From positions 143,034 to 207,033 of the forward strand of contig JAGBBP010000014.1 of NCBI GenBank assembly GCA_017938405.1: a DNA stretch of 64,000 nucleotides, read 5' to 3'. Under the pieces are notes generated by a model, which was not told the origin of the DNA, made no database searches, and was given only the letters and a program-made list of their open reading frames with translations. This document shows, piece by piece, positions 52,481 to 59,677 of this stretch; position 1 is the stretch's first letter; each line of letters opens with the position of its first letter. The translations under genes were made by a program, and so were the position numbers. The stretch is from Lachnospiraceae bacterium (GTDB lineage: Bacteria; Bacillota; Clostridia; Lachnospirales; Lachnospiraceae).

Positions 52481-52999
52481 TCAGAACAACGCAAGTGCTT
52501 CCTCAAAGGAAACACACTCTGCATATCTTCCCATCCACATAAACTCATTGTAATACCGATAGGTCTGCTCCGCCGTCATAAACGCATTGTCAAAGGTACT
52601 GTTAGTATGCTCCGGCACAATCATCCGAAACCCGTGTTCAAAGCCACACTTAATTGTAGCATCCATACAATAGTCCGTTTGCAGACCTACTGCTATAATT
52701 GTGTCTTCACCTTTGTCTTTCAAATACGCGAGCAATCCCGATTCCCTAAACGGACTGTTTACGAACTTATCAAAAATCCGTTCGCCCTCCTGTGGCGCAA
52801 ATCCTTCATAAATCTCAAAGCCTTCCGTACCCTTTGTCAGTTCCTCTCCGACTCCATCATCATGACGGATATAAATCACTTCGACACCACATTTTCTGGC
52901 TTTGGCAATCAAAGTTTTTATACGACTTTCAAACACTTCAAACTGATATAAGTTTGCCTTTGTAATCAACTTCTGTGTATCTACCACTAAAAGTACCAT
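52481..52999 (-). CDS. Isochorismatase-family cysteine hydrolase
   Basis: A 172-residue hydrolase of the isochorismatase/nicotinamidase fold. The catalytic triad is visible as Asp7 (LLVVDTQ), Lys in FDKFVNSPF and Cys in VGLQTDYCMDATIK; the cis-peptide region AVGLQTD is typical. Family members act on nicotinamide, isochorismate or small amides; which is not shown. It follows the P5C-reductase-like gene by 3 nt, so the two share a transcript. Confidence 0.88.
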   Translation of the reverse strand: MVLLVVDTQKLITKANLYQFEVFESRIKTLIAKARKCGVEVIYIRHDDGVGEELTKGTEGFEIYEGFAPQEGERIFDKFVNSPFRESGLLAYLKDKGEDTIIAVGLQTDYCMDATIKCGFEHGFRMIVPEHTNSTFDNAFMTAEQTYRYYNEFMWMGRYAECVSFEEALALF

Positions 53000-53002
53000 G
53001 TC

Positions 53003-53827
53003 CTACCTTGTCCCTTCAAAGCTTTCCTTTGCCTTTATCGTTGTCTGTCTTCTCTTTTCCAGAGTTTTCTCGAACACTTCATCCGCAACCTTTGGAAACT
53101 GTTCATGAATCACCTTCGTTCCCTCTTCCGTAATGCCGCCCTTGGTAGCCACTCTGGCAATCACATCTTCAAAGGAATATTCCTTCTCGAGCATCAACGT
53201 TCCGGTTCCCACCATCGTATGTAATACCATCCGGGCAATTTGACTTTCCGAAAGACTCGTGTGCTTCTTTGCGGACGCACAAAGTTCCTGAAATATGGCA
53301 GCTATAAAACCCGGCATACAACTTACCAGTTCGGAGCCCATTCCCATCTCCTGTTCCGGCAGTTCAATTACCGTTCCCATGCAGGAAAGTAACCCGCTCA
53401 AACACTCCTTATCCGCCTCTGTCACCCGTTCATTATAACAAACCAGTGTCTGGGACTGATTTACCTCCGCCGTCACGCTGGGTATTGCTTTCGCGATTTT
53501 CCCTTTGTAAATCTGCTCTATCTGTTCAAACATAATACTACCGTTTAAAGAAACCAGTAAAGAATCCTCTTTTAAACAATCCTTAATTTCCAACAGAATA
53601 TCCTTCATATCCCCCGGGCGAACACACAAAAACACAATATTCGCTTCTTTCGCAGGTTCCCGATTACTTTCACACACCGTACACTTGTCCTTCAAATGCA
53701 CAATCTTTTCTAAAGTACGATTTGCAACCAAAAGATTCTCTGTCGAAACACTTTTACTTTCCAAAAATTTTTCAACCAGCATCCGTCCCATACTACCGTA
53801 ACCGATAATTCCAATTTTCCTATCCAT
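53003..53827 (-). CDS. Pyrroline-5-carboxylate reductase-like protein (ProC/ComER family)
   Basis: A 274-residue NAD(P)-dependent reductase. The N-terminal Rossmann motif is IGIIGYGSMGRMLVEKF, followed by VANRTLEK and FLCVRPGDM. The C-terminal half has GSELVSCMPGFIAAIFQEL and the VATKGGITEEGT motif that closes the proline site in ProC. The last 30 residues are basic. It may make proline or be a ComER-like paralogue; no other proline gene is nearby, so the role is open. Confidence 0.82.
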   Translation of the reverse strand: MDRKIGIIGYGSMGRMLVEKFLESKSVSTENLLVANRTLEKIVHLKDKCTVCESNREPAKEANIVFLCVRPGDMKDILLEIKDCLKEDSLLVSLNGSIMFEQIEQIYKGKIAKAIPSVTAEVNQSQTLVCYNERVTEADKECLSGLLSCMGTVIELPEQEMGMGSELVSCMPGFIAAIFQELCASAKKHTSLSESQIARMVLHTMVGTGTLMLEKEYSFEDVIARVATKGGITEEGTKVIHEQFPKVADEVFEKTLEKRRQTTIKAKESFEGTR

Positions 53828-53864
53828 ACTCGCCTTATATCCCCCTACTCTTCATCTCTTTCTC

Positions 53865-54605
53865 TTACAACATCCGAACCAAAGCTAACACCAACAAATG
53901 CACCGGATAAAACCAATAATACACATTCTTTATCACCTTATTATACGGACCCTGCTTTCCACGATACAGCCAAATCGGTAGCAGTGCAAGCAACGCAAAT
54001 GCCTGCCGCACGATGGTTACCGTATGTCCGAATACATCCACTTCATAGTAAAACCCGCTCAAAATTTCCATATTGATGTAGTACAGGCATACCAACTGTC
54101 CCACAAAGTGCCACCATTTACGTCCCCGGAAAAAGTAGAACACAAGCACCGTCAATACACCGGCATAATGATAGTCCACAAAGGTCACCAGCCCCAGCAC
54201 AAATGCCAGGCATAAGGTACCGATGCCCGTTACAATCAGAAGCCACAGCTTGCCCTTTTTCCGCGCCAGTTCATTGAGCCAAATCAAAAACACCGCAATC
54301 AAAAAGGTCCATAACACATTTTGATGCAACGGGTAAAACAAACTACTTCCCATCACCAGATTAAACGGAATCTCGGAAATAATTGCAAACACAAGCAACC
54401 GGCCCACATACTTTTTCAGAGACCGGGTATGAAAATACCCTTCTACAATCATAAATGCGAATATCGGGAACGCAATTCGCCCGATGTCGGTTAGCCAATC
54501 GTTTCCCGGTATCACCGTTGCCCAAAGATGGTCACACAGCATAAATACCATGGCCAGAATATGTAGTGTCATGGATGAAATCTCTATTTTTTTCTCATAC
54601 TTCAC
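53865..54605 (-). CDS. TraX-family membrane protein
   Basis: Membrane protein of 246 residues with about eight helices, of the TraX family: TLHILAMVFMLCDHLWATV, DIGRIAFPIFAFMIVEGYFHT, FVDYHYAGVL, and the C-terminal YYWFYPVHLLVLALVRM. TraX in F plasmids acetylates pilin, but chromosomal Firmicute members are of unknown substrate, and no pilin gene is present. The start GTG 54605 is preferred: GGAGGG is exactly 8 nt upstream, whereas ATG 54641 has no clear site. Confidence 0.85.
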   Translation of the reverse strand: MKYEKKIEISSMTLHILAMVFMLCDHLWATVIPGNDWLTDIGRIAFPIFAFMIVEGYFHTRSLKKYVGRLLVFAIISEIPFNLVMGSSLFYPLHQNVLWTFLIAVFLIWLNELARKKGKLWLLIVTGIGTLCLAFVLGLVTFVDYHYAGVLTVLVFYFFRGRKWWHFVGQLVCLYYINMEILSGFYYEVDVFGHTVTIVRQAFALLALLPIWLYRGKQGPYNKVIKNVYYWFYPVHLLVLALVRML

Positions 54606-54718
54606 CTCTTGGTCCCTCCATTTCCTCCATGTCGATATCATACAGTTTCTTCATGATACCAGCCATGTGCCGTAACACATGACTGCTATTCTTCTCCTTA
54701 TTAGTGGATTAGTTCAAC

Positions 54719-55336
54719 TTAATTTCCAAGCGCCGCCGCTCCGATTTCTACATCAGCCTTGATTTCTTTTGCCCTCTCATGCCACGTTCCGAGATGTCGG
54801 CCATCCCAGGACCAATAATTACAATCCACACTGGTACAAACTGCCGCTACTTTCTTATAGATTTCTTCCGGAGTTAAGGAAGTATCCGTTAATGCCTCAT
54901 CCTTAAGAACATTTCGGATGCGGCACAGAAGAACGACTTCATCTTGCTTCCCTGTCGTGATTTCTTTGTCCGCTTCAAGTTCAAAGGTAAGCGGACTGCT
55001 ACACAGAACCGGAACCGGAAGTGCCGCACCATCTTCCCACTCTACCGTAACATCCATTTTATCGGCATCCCGCCCGTCTGCCGTTCCGAAATAATCTGCC
55101 AAAGGCAAGTTACTCTCAACCACCAAATTTGCGGAAAATACTTTATTCCGACGAATGTTTTCCAAGGTTCTCTTACTTCCGCCAATGGCACAAATCACAC
55201 CGAGCCGGTCAAACCAACAATAGCTGAACCAGCAAAACAGTCCGAAATCCGGTGTTCCGTCCTCATTTTTCGTGCCGTAAACAAAAAGAGTCTGCGGACA
55301 AATATCATTTGTTGCAGGTACTGATACTTTTTTCAT
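54719..55336 (-). CDS. Flavin reductase-like (FMN-binding) protein
   Basis: A 205-residue protein of the flavin reductase/split-barrel fold: NDICPQTLFVYGTKNEDGTPDFGLFCWFSYCWFDRLGVICAIGGSKRTLENIRRNKVFSANLV in outline, the pattern that binds FMN. The C-terminal half is shorter and ends before any NAD domain. It lies 4 nt below the MarR gene's stop, so is probably MarR-controlled and may act in redox-stress defence. ATG 55336 has AGGAGG 7 nt upstream. Confidence 0.85.
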   Translation of the reverse strand: MKKVSVPATNDICPQTLFVYGTKNEDGTPDFGLFCWFSYCWFDRLGVICAIGGSKRTLENIRRNKVFSANLVVESNLPLADYFGTADGRDADKMDVTVEWEDGAALPVPVLCSSPLTFELEADKEITTGKQDEVVLLCRIRNVLKDEALTDTSLTPEEIYKKVAAVCTSVDCNYWSWDGRHLGTWHERAKEIKADVEIGAAALGN

Positions 55337-55340
55337 TGTG

Positions 55341-55772
55341 TTAATCCTCCTTTTCAAGATTCGTAAGTACACGTTGCAAATAGGTCTCAAATTGCTTAAT
55401 TTCCTCTTCGGTAAAACCGGTATAATACCTCTCATTCATACGCTCCGACACCTGTTCATACTCCTGTCGCAGTGCCCTTGCCTTTTCCGTAAGTGCAATC
55501 AACCGACTACGACGGTCCGCCGGGTCCGGCTTTCGGATGATTAGCCCCGTACTCTCCATACGGTCAAGCATGGATGTCAGCGTCGTATTTGCAAGACTCG
55601 TTTTGGCAGACAAACTACTGATACTGATATCTTCACACTGCCAAAGCACATACAAAATCCGCCCTTGCGCACCGTTAAATGCATCTATCCCTGATGCTGC
55701 CAGCATGCGGTCAAAAATCCGGGTTCCCGCCTGTTTGATGCGGGAAATTAAATATCCGCCTTTCGTTTCCAC
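55341..55772 (-). CDS. MarR-family transcriptional regulator
   Basis: A 143-residue winged-helix regulator. The DNA-binding region ISISSLSAKTSLANTTLTSMLDRMESTGLIIRKPDPADRRSRLIALTEK in outline has the MarR wing DRRSRLI. Start GTG 55772 has AAGGAG 8 nt ahead. A perfect 26-bp palindrome (55794-55819) overlaps its promoter, which indicates self-repression, and the flavin reductase downstream is the likely target. Confidence 0.92.
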   Translation of the reverse strand: METKGGYLISRIKQAGTRIFDRMLAASGIDAFNGAQGRILYVLWQCEDISISSLSAKTSLANTTLTSMLDRMESTGLIIRKPDPADRRSRLIALTEKARALRQEYEQVSERMNERYYTGFTEEEIKQFETYLQRVLTNLEKED

Positions 55773-55793
55773 GCGCCCATCTCCTTTCTATAT

Positions 55794-55825
55794 AGAATAT
55801 TACTATATAGTAATATTCTTGTCAA
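55794..55825 (-). promoter_or_regulatory. MarR promoter with operator palindrome
   Basis: Minus strand -35 TTGACA (55820-55825), 17-nt spacer, -10 TAATAT (55797-55802). The perfect palindrome AGAATATTACTA/TAGTAATATTCT (26 bp, 55794-55819) covers the whole spacer and the -10 box. The next gene is the MarR regulator, so it is the expected operator. Confidence 0.9.
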
Positions 55826-55888
55826 GTCCTATTTCCTATACTCAACAAGAAAATACACTGTTTATCCTAGCATTCACTAATAAAAAAG

Positions 55889-55921
55889 CCCCGTCTTCAT
55901 TCCGAACAAATGAAAACGGGG
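55889..55921 (-). terminator. Intrinsic terminator after the XRE-family gene
   Basis: Stem CCCCGTTTTCATT/AATGAAGACGGGG (one mismatch) on the minus strand with a 7-nt loop, followed by CTTTTTT. Confidence 0.88.
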
Positions 55922-55944
55922 TCATAAACATTATATTATCTTTT

Positions 55945-56334
55945 TTAATACCTGATTACATAATAAATCACATACACCCAGTTCAGCAACCCGTGGAAAA
56001 TCGCCCAGCCGATGGACTGCCACTTCGTATAGGATAATACCACCGCCAATGCTACACCCACTGCCGCACCGATATCGATTCCTTTTTCAGTGGTCTTTTC
56101 AATAACAATCTTCGAATCCCTATGCGTATGTGATTCGCTTCCGTAAATCAAGTTCTCCACCGGAACATCAAACACCTCTGCAATCGCAGATAAGGTCTCC
56201 ACATCCGGCTGGGTCTTCCCCTGCTCCCAGTTGGACACCGCCTGTCTCGTCACATGTAAACTTTCTGCCAACTGCTCCTGGGTCATTCCCTTCTCTGAAC
56301 GATTCTTTTTAATATTCTTTCCAATCACGCTCAT
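55945..56334 (-). CDS. XRE-family HTH protein with a C-terminal membrane segment
   Basis: A 129-residue protein. Residues 1-65 are a Xre/Cro helix-turn-helix (KNIKKNRSEKGMTQEQLAESLHVTRQAVSNWEQGKTQPDVETLSAIAEVF in outline), followed by a linker and one hydrophobic stretch (DIGAAVGVALAVVLSY, then WAIFHGLLNWVYVIYYVI) that may anchor it to the membrane. ATG 56334 has AGGAGG 7 nt upstream. Such membrane-tethered regulators are common in Clostridia; targets unknown. Confidence 0.88.
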   Translation of the reverse strand: MSVIGKNIKKNRSEKGMTQEQLAESLHVTRQAVSNWEQGKTQPDVETLSAIAEVFDVPVENLIYGSESHTHRDSKIVIEKTTEKGIDIGAAVGVALAVVLSYTKWQSIGWAIFHGLLNWVYVIYYVIRY

Positions 56335-56448
56335 GATCACTCCTCCTCGTTTTGCTTTTTGCAGTTCCTACTATACGCCATCAAGGGCAAATAGTCACGC
56401 AACGAATCGTTGCGTTTCGCAACCGCTACGTTCTTTTCGCCTATTTCC

Positions 56449-57111
56449 TTAGATTTTCAGAAGCTTTTCTATCTGCTGCTCATTCGCGTCAGGTAGCGCT
56501 TCTTTTACCCCGTCAATTATCTTCTGCCTCGATACCGCAGGGTCCGTCGAATAGGCCGAAGCAATAAAATCATCCCCAAAGAAATGCTCCGGCGTTGTAT
56601 ACTGCGCAATTCCCCAACCGTAAGGATTCCCCAATTTATCCTTCGCATAAACAAAATCCGCGACACAAACATAGCCTTGCATTTGAAGACGTGTGATAAT
56701 GGTATCAAAGCCTTTGTTGCCGCCCTTGCAGTAATTACGAATCTTTTTCAGTTCCTTTGACAGAATCACTTCGTGCTCCGCAATCGTGTCGTACAAATCC
56801 TTATCCTTATAAAACGCCAGTCCGTCCTCATAGCGTGCATCAAAATCATACCCGTCCCTACGGTAATTCACAAAGTCGGGAATCCATTCTTTGCTGACAA
56901 ATCCCGCTTTTCCGTTGAAAAACTTCCCGTAAATGCACCTGCCGCTTTTCGCCACCGGCCCTTTCCATTCCCAAGGCCCTTCCTTGTCGGTAAACCAAAG
57001 TTCTAGCGGACACATTTCCTCCACGGAATACCCCGGTATTCCGTTCTTAAAAAACGGGAGAAAACCGTATTCCTCTACCTTATTTAACAAATCTTCCGCA
57101 TTATAAATCAT
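56449..57111 (-). CDS. AlkZ-related (winged-helix DNA glycosylase-like) protein
   Basis: A 220-residue soluble protein. The beginning GYSVEEMCPLELWFTDKEGPWEWKGPV and SGRCIYGKFFNGKAGFVSKEWIPDFVNYRRDGYDFDARYEDG (in outline) resemble the AlkZ-related proteins of Clostridia, in which a Q-x-Q/D glycosylase-like core binds DNA. I see no clear catalytic motif, so activity is not shown. It lies 3 nt downstream of the MBL hydrolase gene. Naming is from memory of the family's sequence pattern. Confidence 0.58.
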   Translation of the reverse strand: MIYNAEDLLNKVEEYGFLPFFKNGIPGYSVEEMCPLELWFTDKEGPWEWKGPVAKSGRCIYGKFFNGKAGFVSKEWIPDFVNYRRDGYDFDARYEDGLAFYKDKDLYDTIAEHEVILSKELKKIRNYCKGGNKGFDTIITRLQMQGYVCVADFVYAKDKLGNPYGWGIAQYTTPEHFFGDDFIASAYSTDPAVSRQKIIDGVKEALPDANEQQIEKLLKI

Positions 57112-57114
57112 ATG

Positions 57115-57699
57115 TCACACCGCCTTTTCATTCGCATGTCCGTAACAAATCCGTTTCGGCTTGTAACTTAAAATCCGCTCCCAGTCCTTTGCAAGCTTCT
57201 CATTCTTCTCATACGCCTCTAAATACTCCATAGGCTCCAAATCCCCCACAATGCATGTTCCGTCATCCAATATCAAAGATACGCTGTCTTCGCTGTGGCT
57301 GGGCGTAGAGATAATCTCTCCTTCAATTCCAAGTCTCCTAAGAAACGCCCGGCTTTCCTCACAAGTAATCACCCTCGCATCCTCTGTGTGAATCGACTCA
57401 ACCTCCGTACGCTTCTCCCTTGCAAATATCTCATCCGAGAACCCCACATACTCCCTCTGCACATCCACCAAAAGAAGCTTCACCCCCTGCTTCATTAACT
57501 CACTGACAAGCCCCATATGGTCCGGATGATAGTGGGTGGCCAAAACATAGGTAATGTCCTTCAGGCTGATGTTCTGTCGTTTAATTTCTTTATAAAACAT
57601 TGGCAACGTCCCGGCATAGTCCGTATCCACAAGAAGATTTCCGACGGTTCCACGAAGGAAAAATGTATTTGTATTACCGTATTTTAATCTAGTCACCAT
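57115..57699 (-). CDS. MBL-fold metallohydrolase
   Basis: A 194-residue metallo-beta-lactamase-fold enzyme with the metal motif ATHYHPDHMGL near residue 55 and further ligands likely in STPSHSEDS, VGDLEP and YGHANEK. The N-terminal RLKYGNTNTFFL and the length resemble small hydroxyacylglutathione-hydrolase-like or quorum-lactonase-like members; substrate not shown. ATG 57699 follows AGAGGTG by 6 nt. Probable promoter at 57727-57756. Confidence 0.88.
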   Translation of the reverse strand: MVTRLKYGNTNTFFLRGTVGNLLVDTDYAGTLPMFYKEIKRQNISLKDITYVLATHYHPDHMGLVSELMKQGVKLLLVDVQREYVGFSDEIFAREKRTEVESIHTEDARVITCEESRAFLRRLGIEGEIISTPSHSEDSVSLILDDGTCIVGDLEPMEYLEAYEKNEKLAKDWERILSYKPKRICYGHANEKAV

Positions 57700-57726
57700 A
57701 GATATCACCTCTGCTTCCTCCCGTAC

Positions 57727-57756
57727 ATTCTATCACCGTCCCAATCTTCACGTCAA
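57727..57756 (-). promoter_or_regulatory. Promoter of the MBL hydrolase gene
   Basis: Minus strand -35 TTGACG (57751-57756), 18-nt spacer, -10 TAGAAT (57727-57732). It is back to back with the rightward promoter of the PBECR-like gene. Confidence 0.55.
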
Positions 57757-57773
57757 ATATTATCTTTGCTTAC

Positions 57774-57802
57774 TTGACTTAAACCACAATCCGTGATATT
57801 AT
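57774..57802 (+). promoter_or_regulatory. Promoter of the PBECR-like gene
   Basis: Plus strand -35 TTGACT (57774-57779), 17-nt spacer, -10 TATTAT (57797-57802), 34 bp before the ATG at 57836. Close to consensus, so the gene does not depend on a neighbour for expression. Confidence 0.7.
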
Positions 57803-57835
57803 AAATTAAGTATTTTAGGAAATGTGAGGTAACAA

Positions 57836-58198
57836 ATGACAAAAATTGTTGGAATAATCTCTCCGACGGTAGAAAGTACTCTTGGTATCACTTGTGCCAC
57901 TGATAGGAATATTTATTTAGGTGATACCAATATTCAACACATGAAGAACTCTCATCCCGTCGATTACGAAAAGTATAAAGATGAACTTGAAAATATCTTA
58001 TCTAATCCTGATTACATCGGTCTAAATCCCAATGATGACTCAATCGAATATGTAAAAGAATATATACAGGACAATGAATATGTTAAAGTAGCTGTGCGAG
58101 TATCCTCCGGCGACAAATACTTTGCTCGAAGTATGTATGTGTTAAACAATAGGCGCGTTCACAACTTTATTGCAAAAGGAACACTCAAAAAGTCTTGA
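57836..58198 (+). CDS. Small protein with PBECR-like (BECR-fold nuclease) domain
   Basis: A 120-residue protein on the opposite strand to its neighbours. The C-terminal 95 residues, NIYLGDTNIQHMKNSHP, then LSNPDYIGLNPNDDSIEYVKEY, VKVAVRVSSGDKYFARSMYVLN in outline, look like a PBECR (phage-barnase-EndoU-colicin-RelE-like) module, with conserved-looking His35/His40, Arg88, Lys94, Arg98 and Tyr101. BECR domains are RNases in toxins and toxin-antitoxin systems. No antitoxin protein gene adjoins it. The coding sequence is visibly richer in A and T than its neighbours, as expected for acquired DNA. GAGG is 6 nt before the ATG. Its stop codon overlaps the -35 box of the RNA promoter at 58195. Confidence 0.62.
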   Translation: MTKIVGIISPTVESTLGITCATDRNIYLGDTNIQHMKNSHPVDYEKYKDELENILSNPDYIGLNPNDDSIEYVKEYIQDNEYVKVAVRVSSGDKYFARSMYVLNNRRVHNFIAKGTLKKS

Positions 58199-58222
58199 CA
58201 ACCAAAAATAATCATGTATAAT
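58195..58222 (+). promoter_or_regulatory. Consensus promoter of the structured RNA
   Basis: Plus strand perfect -35 TTGACA (58195-58200), 16-nt spacer, perfect -10 TATAAT (58217-58222). It points into the structured RNA and away from any protein gene. The -35 box overlaps the TGA stop (58196-58198) of the PBECR-like gene. Confidence 0.88.
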
Positions 58223-58228
58223 TAAATT

Positions 58229-58367
58229 GTAAAGTAATAAACTATTATGAATGAAAAGCAGAGGACGGAACGGGCAGCCGTCGCCCCGGTTGGAGATGTG
58301 GGAATGTCACCCCACCTATTTTCATTCACGACAGTTCGGCAGGTAACTTCGGTTACCTGCCTTTTTT
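58229..58367 (+). ncRNA. Putative structured small RNA (about 139 nt), unknown family
   Basis: A stand-alone transcription unit: consensus promoter just upstream, intrinsic terminator at the end, no start codon with a proper ribosome site that I trust. A perfect 10-bp closing stem pairs 58248-58257 (TGAATGAAAA) with 58319-58328. Inside it, 58264-58268 (GACGG) pairs with 58278-58282 (CCGTC), and its loop, CGGG at 58271-58274, can pair with CCCG at 58285-58288 to make a pseudoknot. A further hairpin GTGGG/CCCAC spans 58298-58315. I know no Rfam family it matches (not 6S, tmRNA, SRP, RNase P, nor a common riboswitch). The end point is 1 nt from the stop of the convergent NUDIX gene. Confidence 0.75.
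58338..58361 (+). terminator. Intrinsic terminator of the structured RNA
   Basis: Perfect 10-bp stem GGCAGGTAAC/GTTACCTGCC with the very stable loop TTCG, then TTTTTT (58362-58367). On the minus strand there is no T-run after the stem, so it serves only the rightward RNA. Confidence 0.93.
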
Positions 58368-58368
58368 C

Positions 58369-58833
58369 TTACAAACAATACAACGAATACGCTCCGTGCT
58401 TTGTACTGCCGTTATACTCTTCCTTATGAAGTCCGGTGTCGTTTTTCACCGCACTTTCAATGAGCTTCTTCGTAAGTTCCGGTACATCCTCTCTTGTGAG
58501 GGCTTCTTCCACGTCCACCCAAAGTACCTCACTGTTTTCTTCATGGTCGGAGGTTGCCTCCCCGGAAATATATTCCGCGCGGAACGCAATGTACCAATCG
58601 TGCATGTTAAAGCGGATTCCGATAATATCCAGCGGCTTTACCGTCACCTTTGTCTCTTCCATATATTCCCGCACCAGTGCGTCTTGCGGCGTTTCGTCCG
58701 CATTCACATAGCCACCCGGTACAATGAGAAGGCCCTTTCCGCCGCCGTAGGTATGGCGGGCAAGCAGCACCTTGTTATCCTTAATCACAACTCCCGTTAC
58801 ACTTTGTCCCCAGTTGGTCGTTCCGTTTTCCAT
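58369..58833 (-). CDS. NUDIX hydrolase
   Basis: A 154-residue hydrolase of nucleoside-diphosphate-linked compounds. The Nudix box is GGYVNADETPQDALVREYMEETKV in outline, matching GX5EX7REUXEEXGU closely. The N-terminus starts GQSVTGVVIKDNKVLLARHTYGGGKG, the usual beta-strand entry. Last gene of a leftward accessory set (nucleotidyltransferase, membrane protein, GNAT, NUDIX). Its 3' end abuts the structured RNA's terminator. Substrate unknown. Confidence 0.9.
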   Translation of the reverse strand: MENGTTNWGQSVTGVVIKDNKVLLARHTYGGGKGLLIVPGGYVNADETPQDALVREYMEETKVTVKPLDIIGIRFNMHDWYIAFRAEYISGEATSDHEENSEVLWVDVEEALTREDVPELTKKLIESAVKNDTGLHKEEYNGSTKHGAYSLYCL

Positions 58834-58855
58834 CGTAATAATCTCTCCTATTGCA

Positions 58856-59293
58856 TTAACATTCCAATCTTAATTCTTCCATACCGTCTTCTATCAGCCC
58901 TGTTTCCACAAACCCCAAGGACTTATAGAGCCTCTTTGCCACTTCGTTTCCTAAAGATACTCCGGTATAAATCTCCTTCGCTCCAAATTGCTCTGTTAAA
59001 TATGTAATCCCTTGTTTCAAGGCCTCTTTCCCATAACCTTTGCCCTGATGTTCTTTATCTATCAAAAACTTCCATAAAGTATACTGCTTTCTGGACTCAT
59101 AATATCCCAACATAATAAAGCCTACCGGCTTTTCATCCGCATAAATTGCAAACGGGAATGCCGTATCCCGATACACATAGGCCTGTGCCAGAGAATCGGC
59201 AGTGGTAGATACAAATGATTTCTGATGTTTTGCAACACTTAATGCCAATACCTCGTCAAGATTCTCTCTCGTTATTTCTTTCAATACAACCAT
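58856..59293 (-). CDS. GNAT-family N-acetyltransferase
   Basis: A 145-residue acetyl-CoA-dependent acetyltransferase. The acetyl-CoA loop is visible as LIDKEHQGKGYGKEALKQG (QxxGxG/A), with the preceding strand QYTLWKFLID and the later SLGNEVAKRLYKSLGF. The order is the spermidine/aminoglycoside-like GNAT fold. Its start overlaps the upstream membrane gene by 38 nt. Substrate not known; polyamine or drug are possibilities. Confidence 0.92.
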   Translation of the reverse strand: MVVLKEITRENLDEVLALSVAKHQKSFVSTTADSLAQAYVYRDTAFPFAIYADEKPVGFIMLGYYESRKQYTLWKFLIDKEHQGKGYGKEALKQGITYLTEQFGAKEIYTGVSLGNEVAKRLYKSLGFVETGLIEDGMEELRLEC

Positions 59294-59648
59294 GCTTTTC
59301 CTTCCTTTCCTTAAGAAAAACCGACATCAAATACACCACAAAGCAGCAAAAAAACGGAGAAAGACAATCTGCCACATAGTCCTTCCAAAATCTTGCATTA
59401 CTCCAACTCGGTGAGGTCATATAAAGGTCTGTTGCCCATAGTGCAAACGCTCCGGTTAACAGAAAAGGAATTGCTTCTACCGCTCTGTGCTTTGCGACTC
59501 TGCAAAACAACAGTTGTGCGGAAAGTGACGGAATGATTCTTAGAATCAAAGACATCCCATCTCCCCAAGAAACAAAAGGCCAAAACAACATGACAACAGG
59601 CACAATCACACCCAGTACTAACAATGTGTTTACAAACGTCTTCCTCAT
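59256..59648 (-). CDS. Small membrane protein
   Basis: A 130-residue protein with four predicted helices (VNTLLVLGVIVPVVMLFWP, LSAQLLFCRVA, AIPFLLTGAFALWATDLYM, DCLSPFFCCFVVYLMSVFL). ATG 59648 has GGGAGGG 6 nt upstream. It is between the nucleotidyltransferase and GNAT genes, overlapping the latter by 38 nt. No family recognised. Confidence 0.72.
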   Translation of the reverse strand: MRKTFVNTLLVLGVIVPVVMLFWPFVSWGDGMSLILRIIPSLSAQLLFCRVAKHRAVEAIPFLLTGAFALWATDLYMTSPSWSNARFWKDYVADCLSPFFCCFVVYLMSVFLKERKEKHGCIERNNERES

Positions 59649-59677
59649 AAAACGCCCTCCCTTTTTCGTCATCCTTA

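Noticed and set aside
53865..54605. Conjugative element suggested by the TraX name
   Set aside because: No relaxase, coupling protein or pilus gene is present; chromosomal TraX-like proteins are common in Firmicutes.
58247..58429. Rightward open frame of 60 residues over the structured RNA
   Set aside because: It has no ribosome site, runs through the terminator hairpin and into the NUDIX gene's strand, and its codons are set by the RNA stems.
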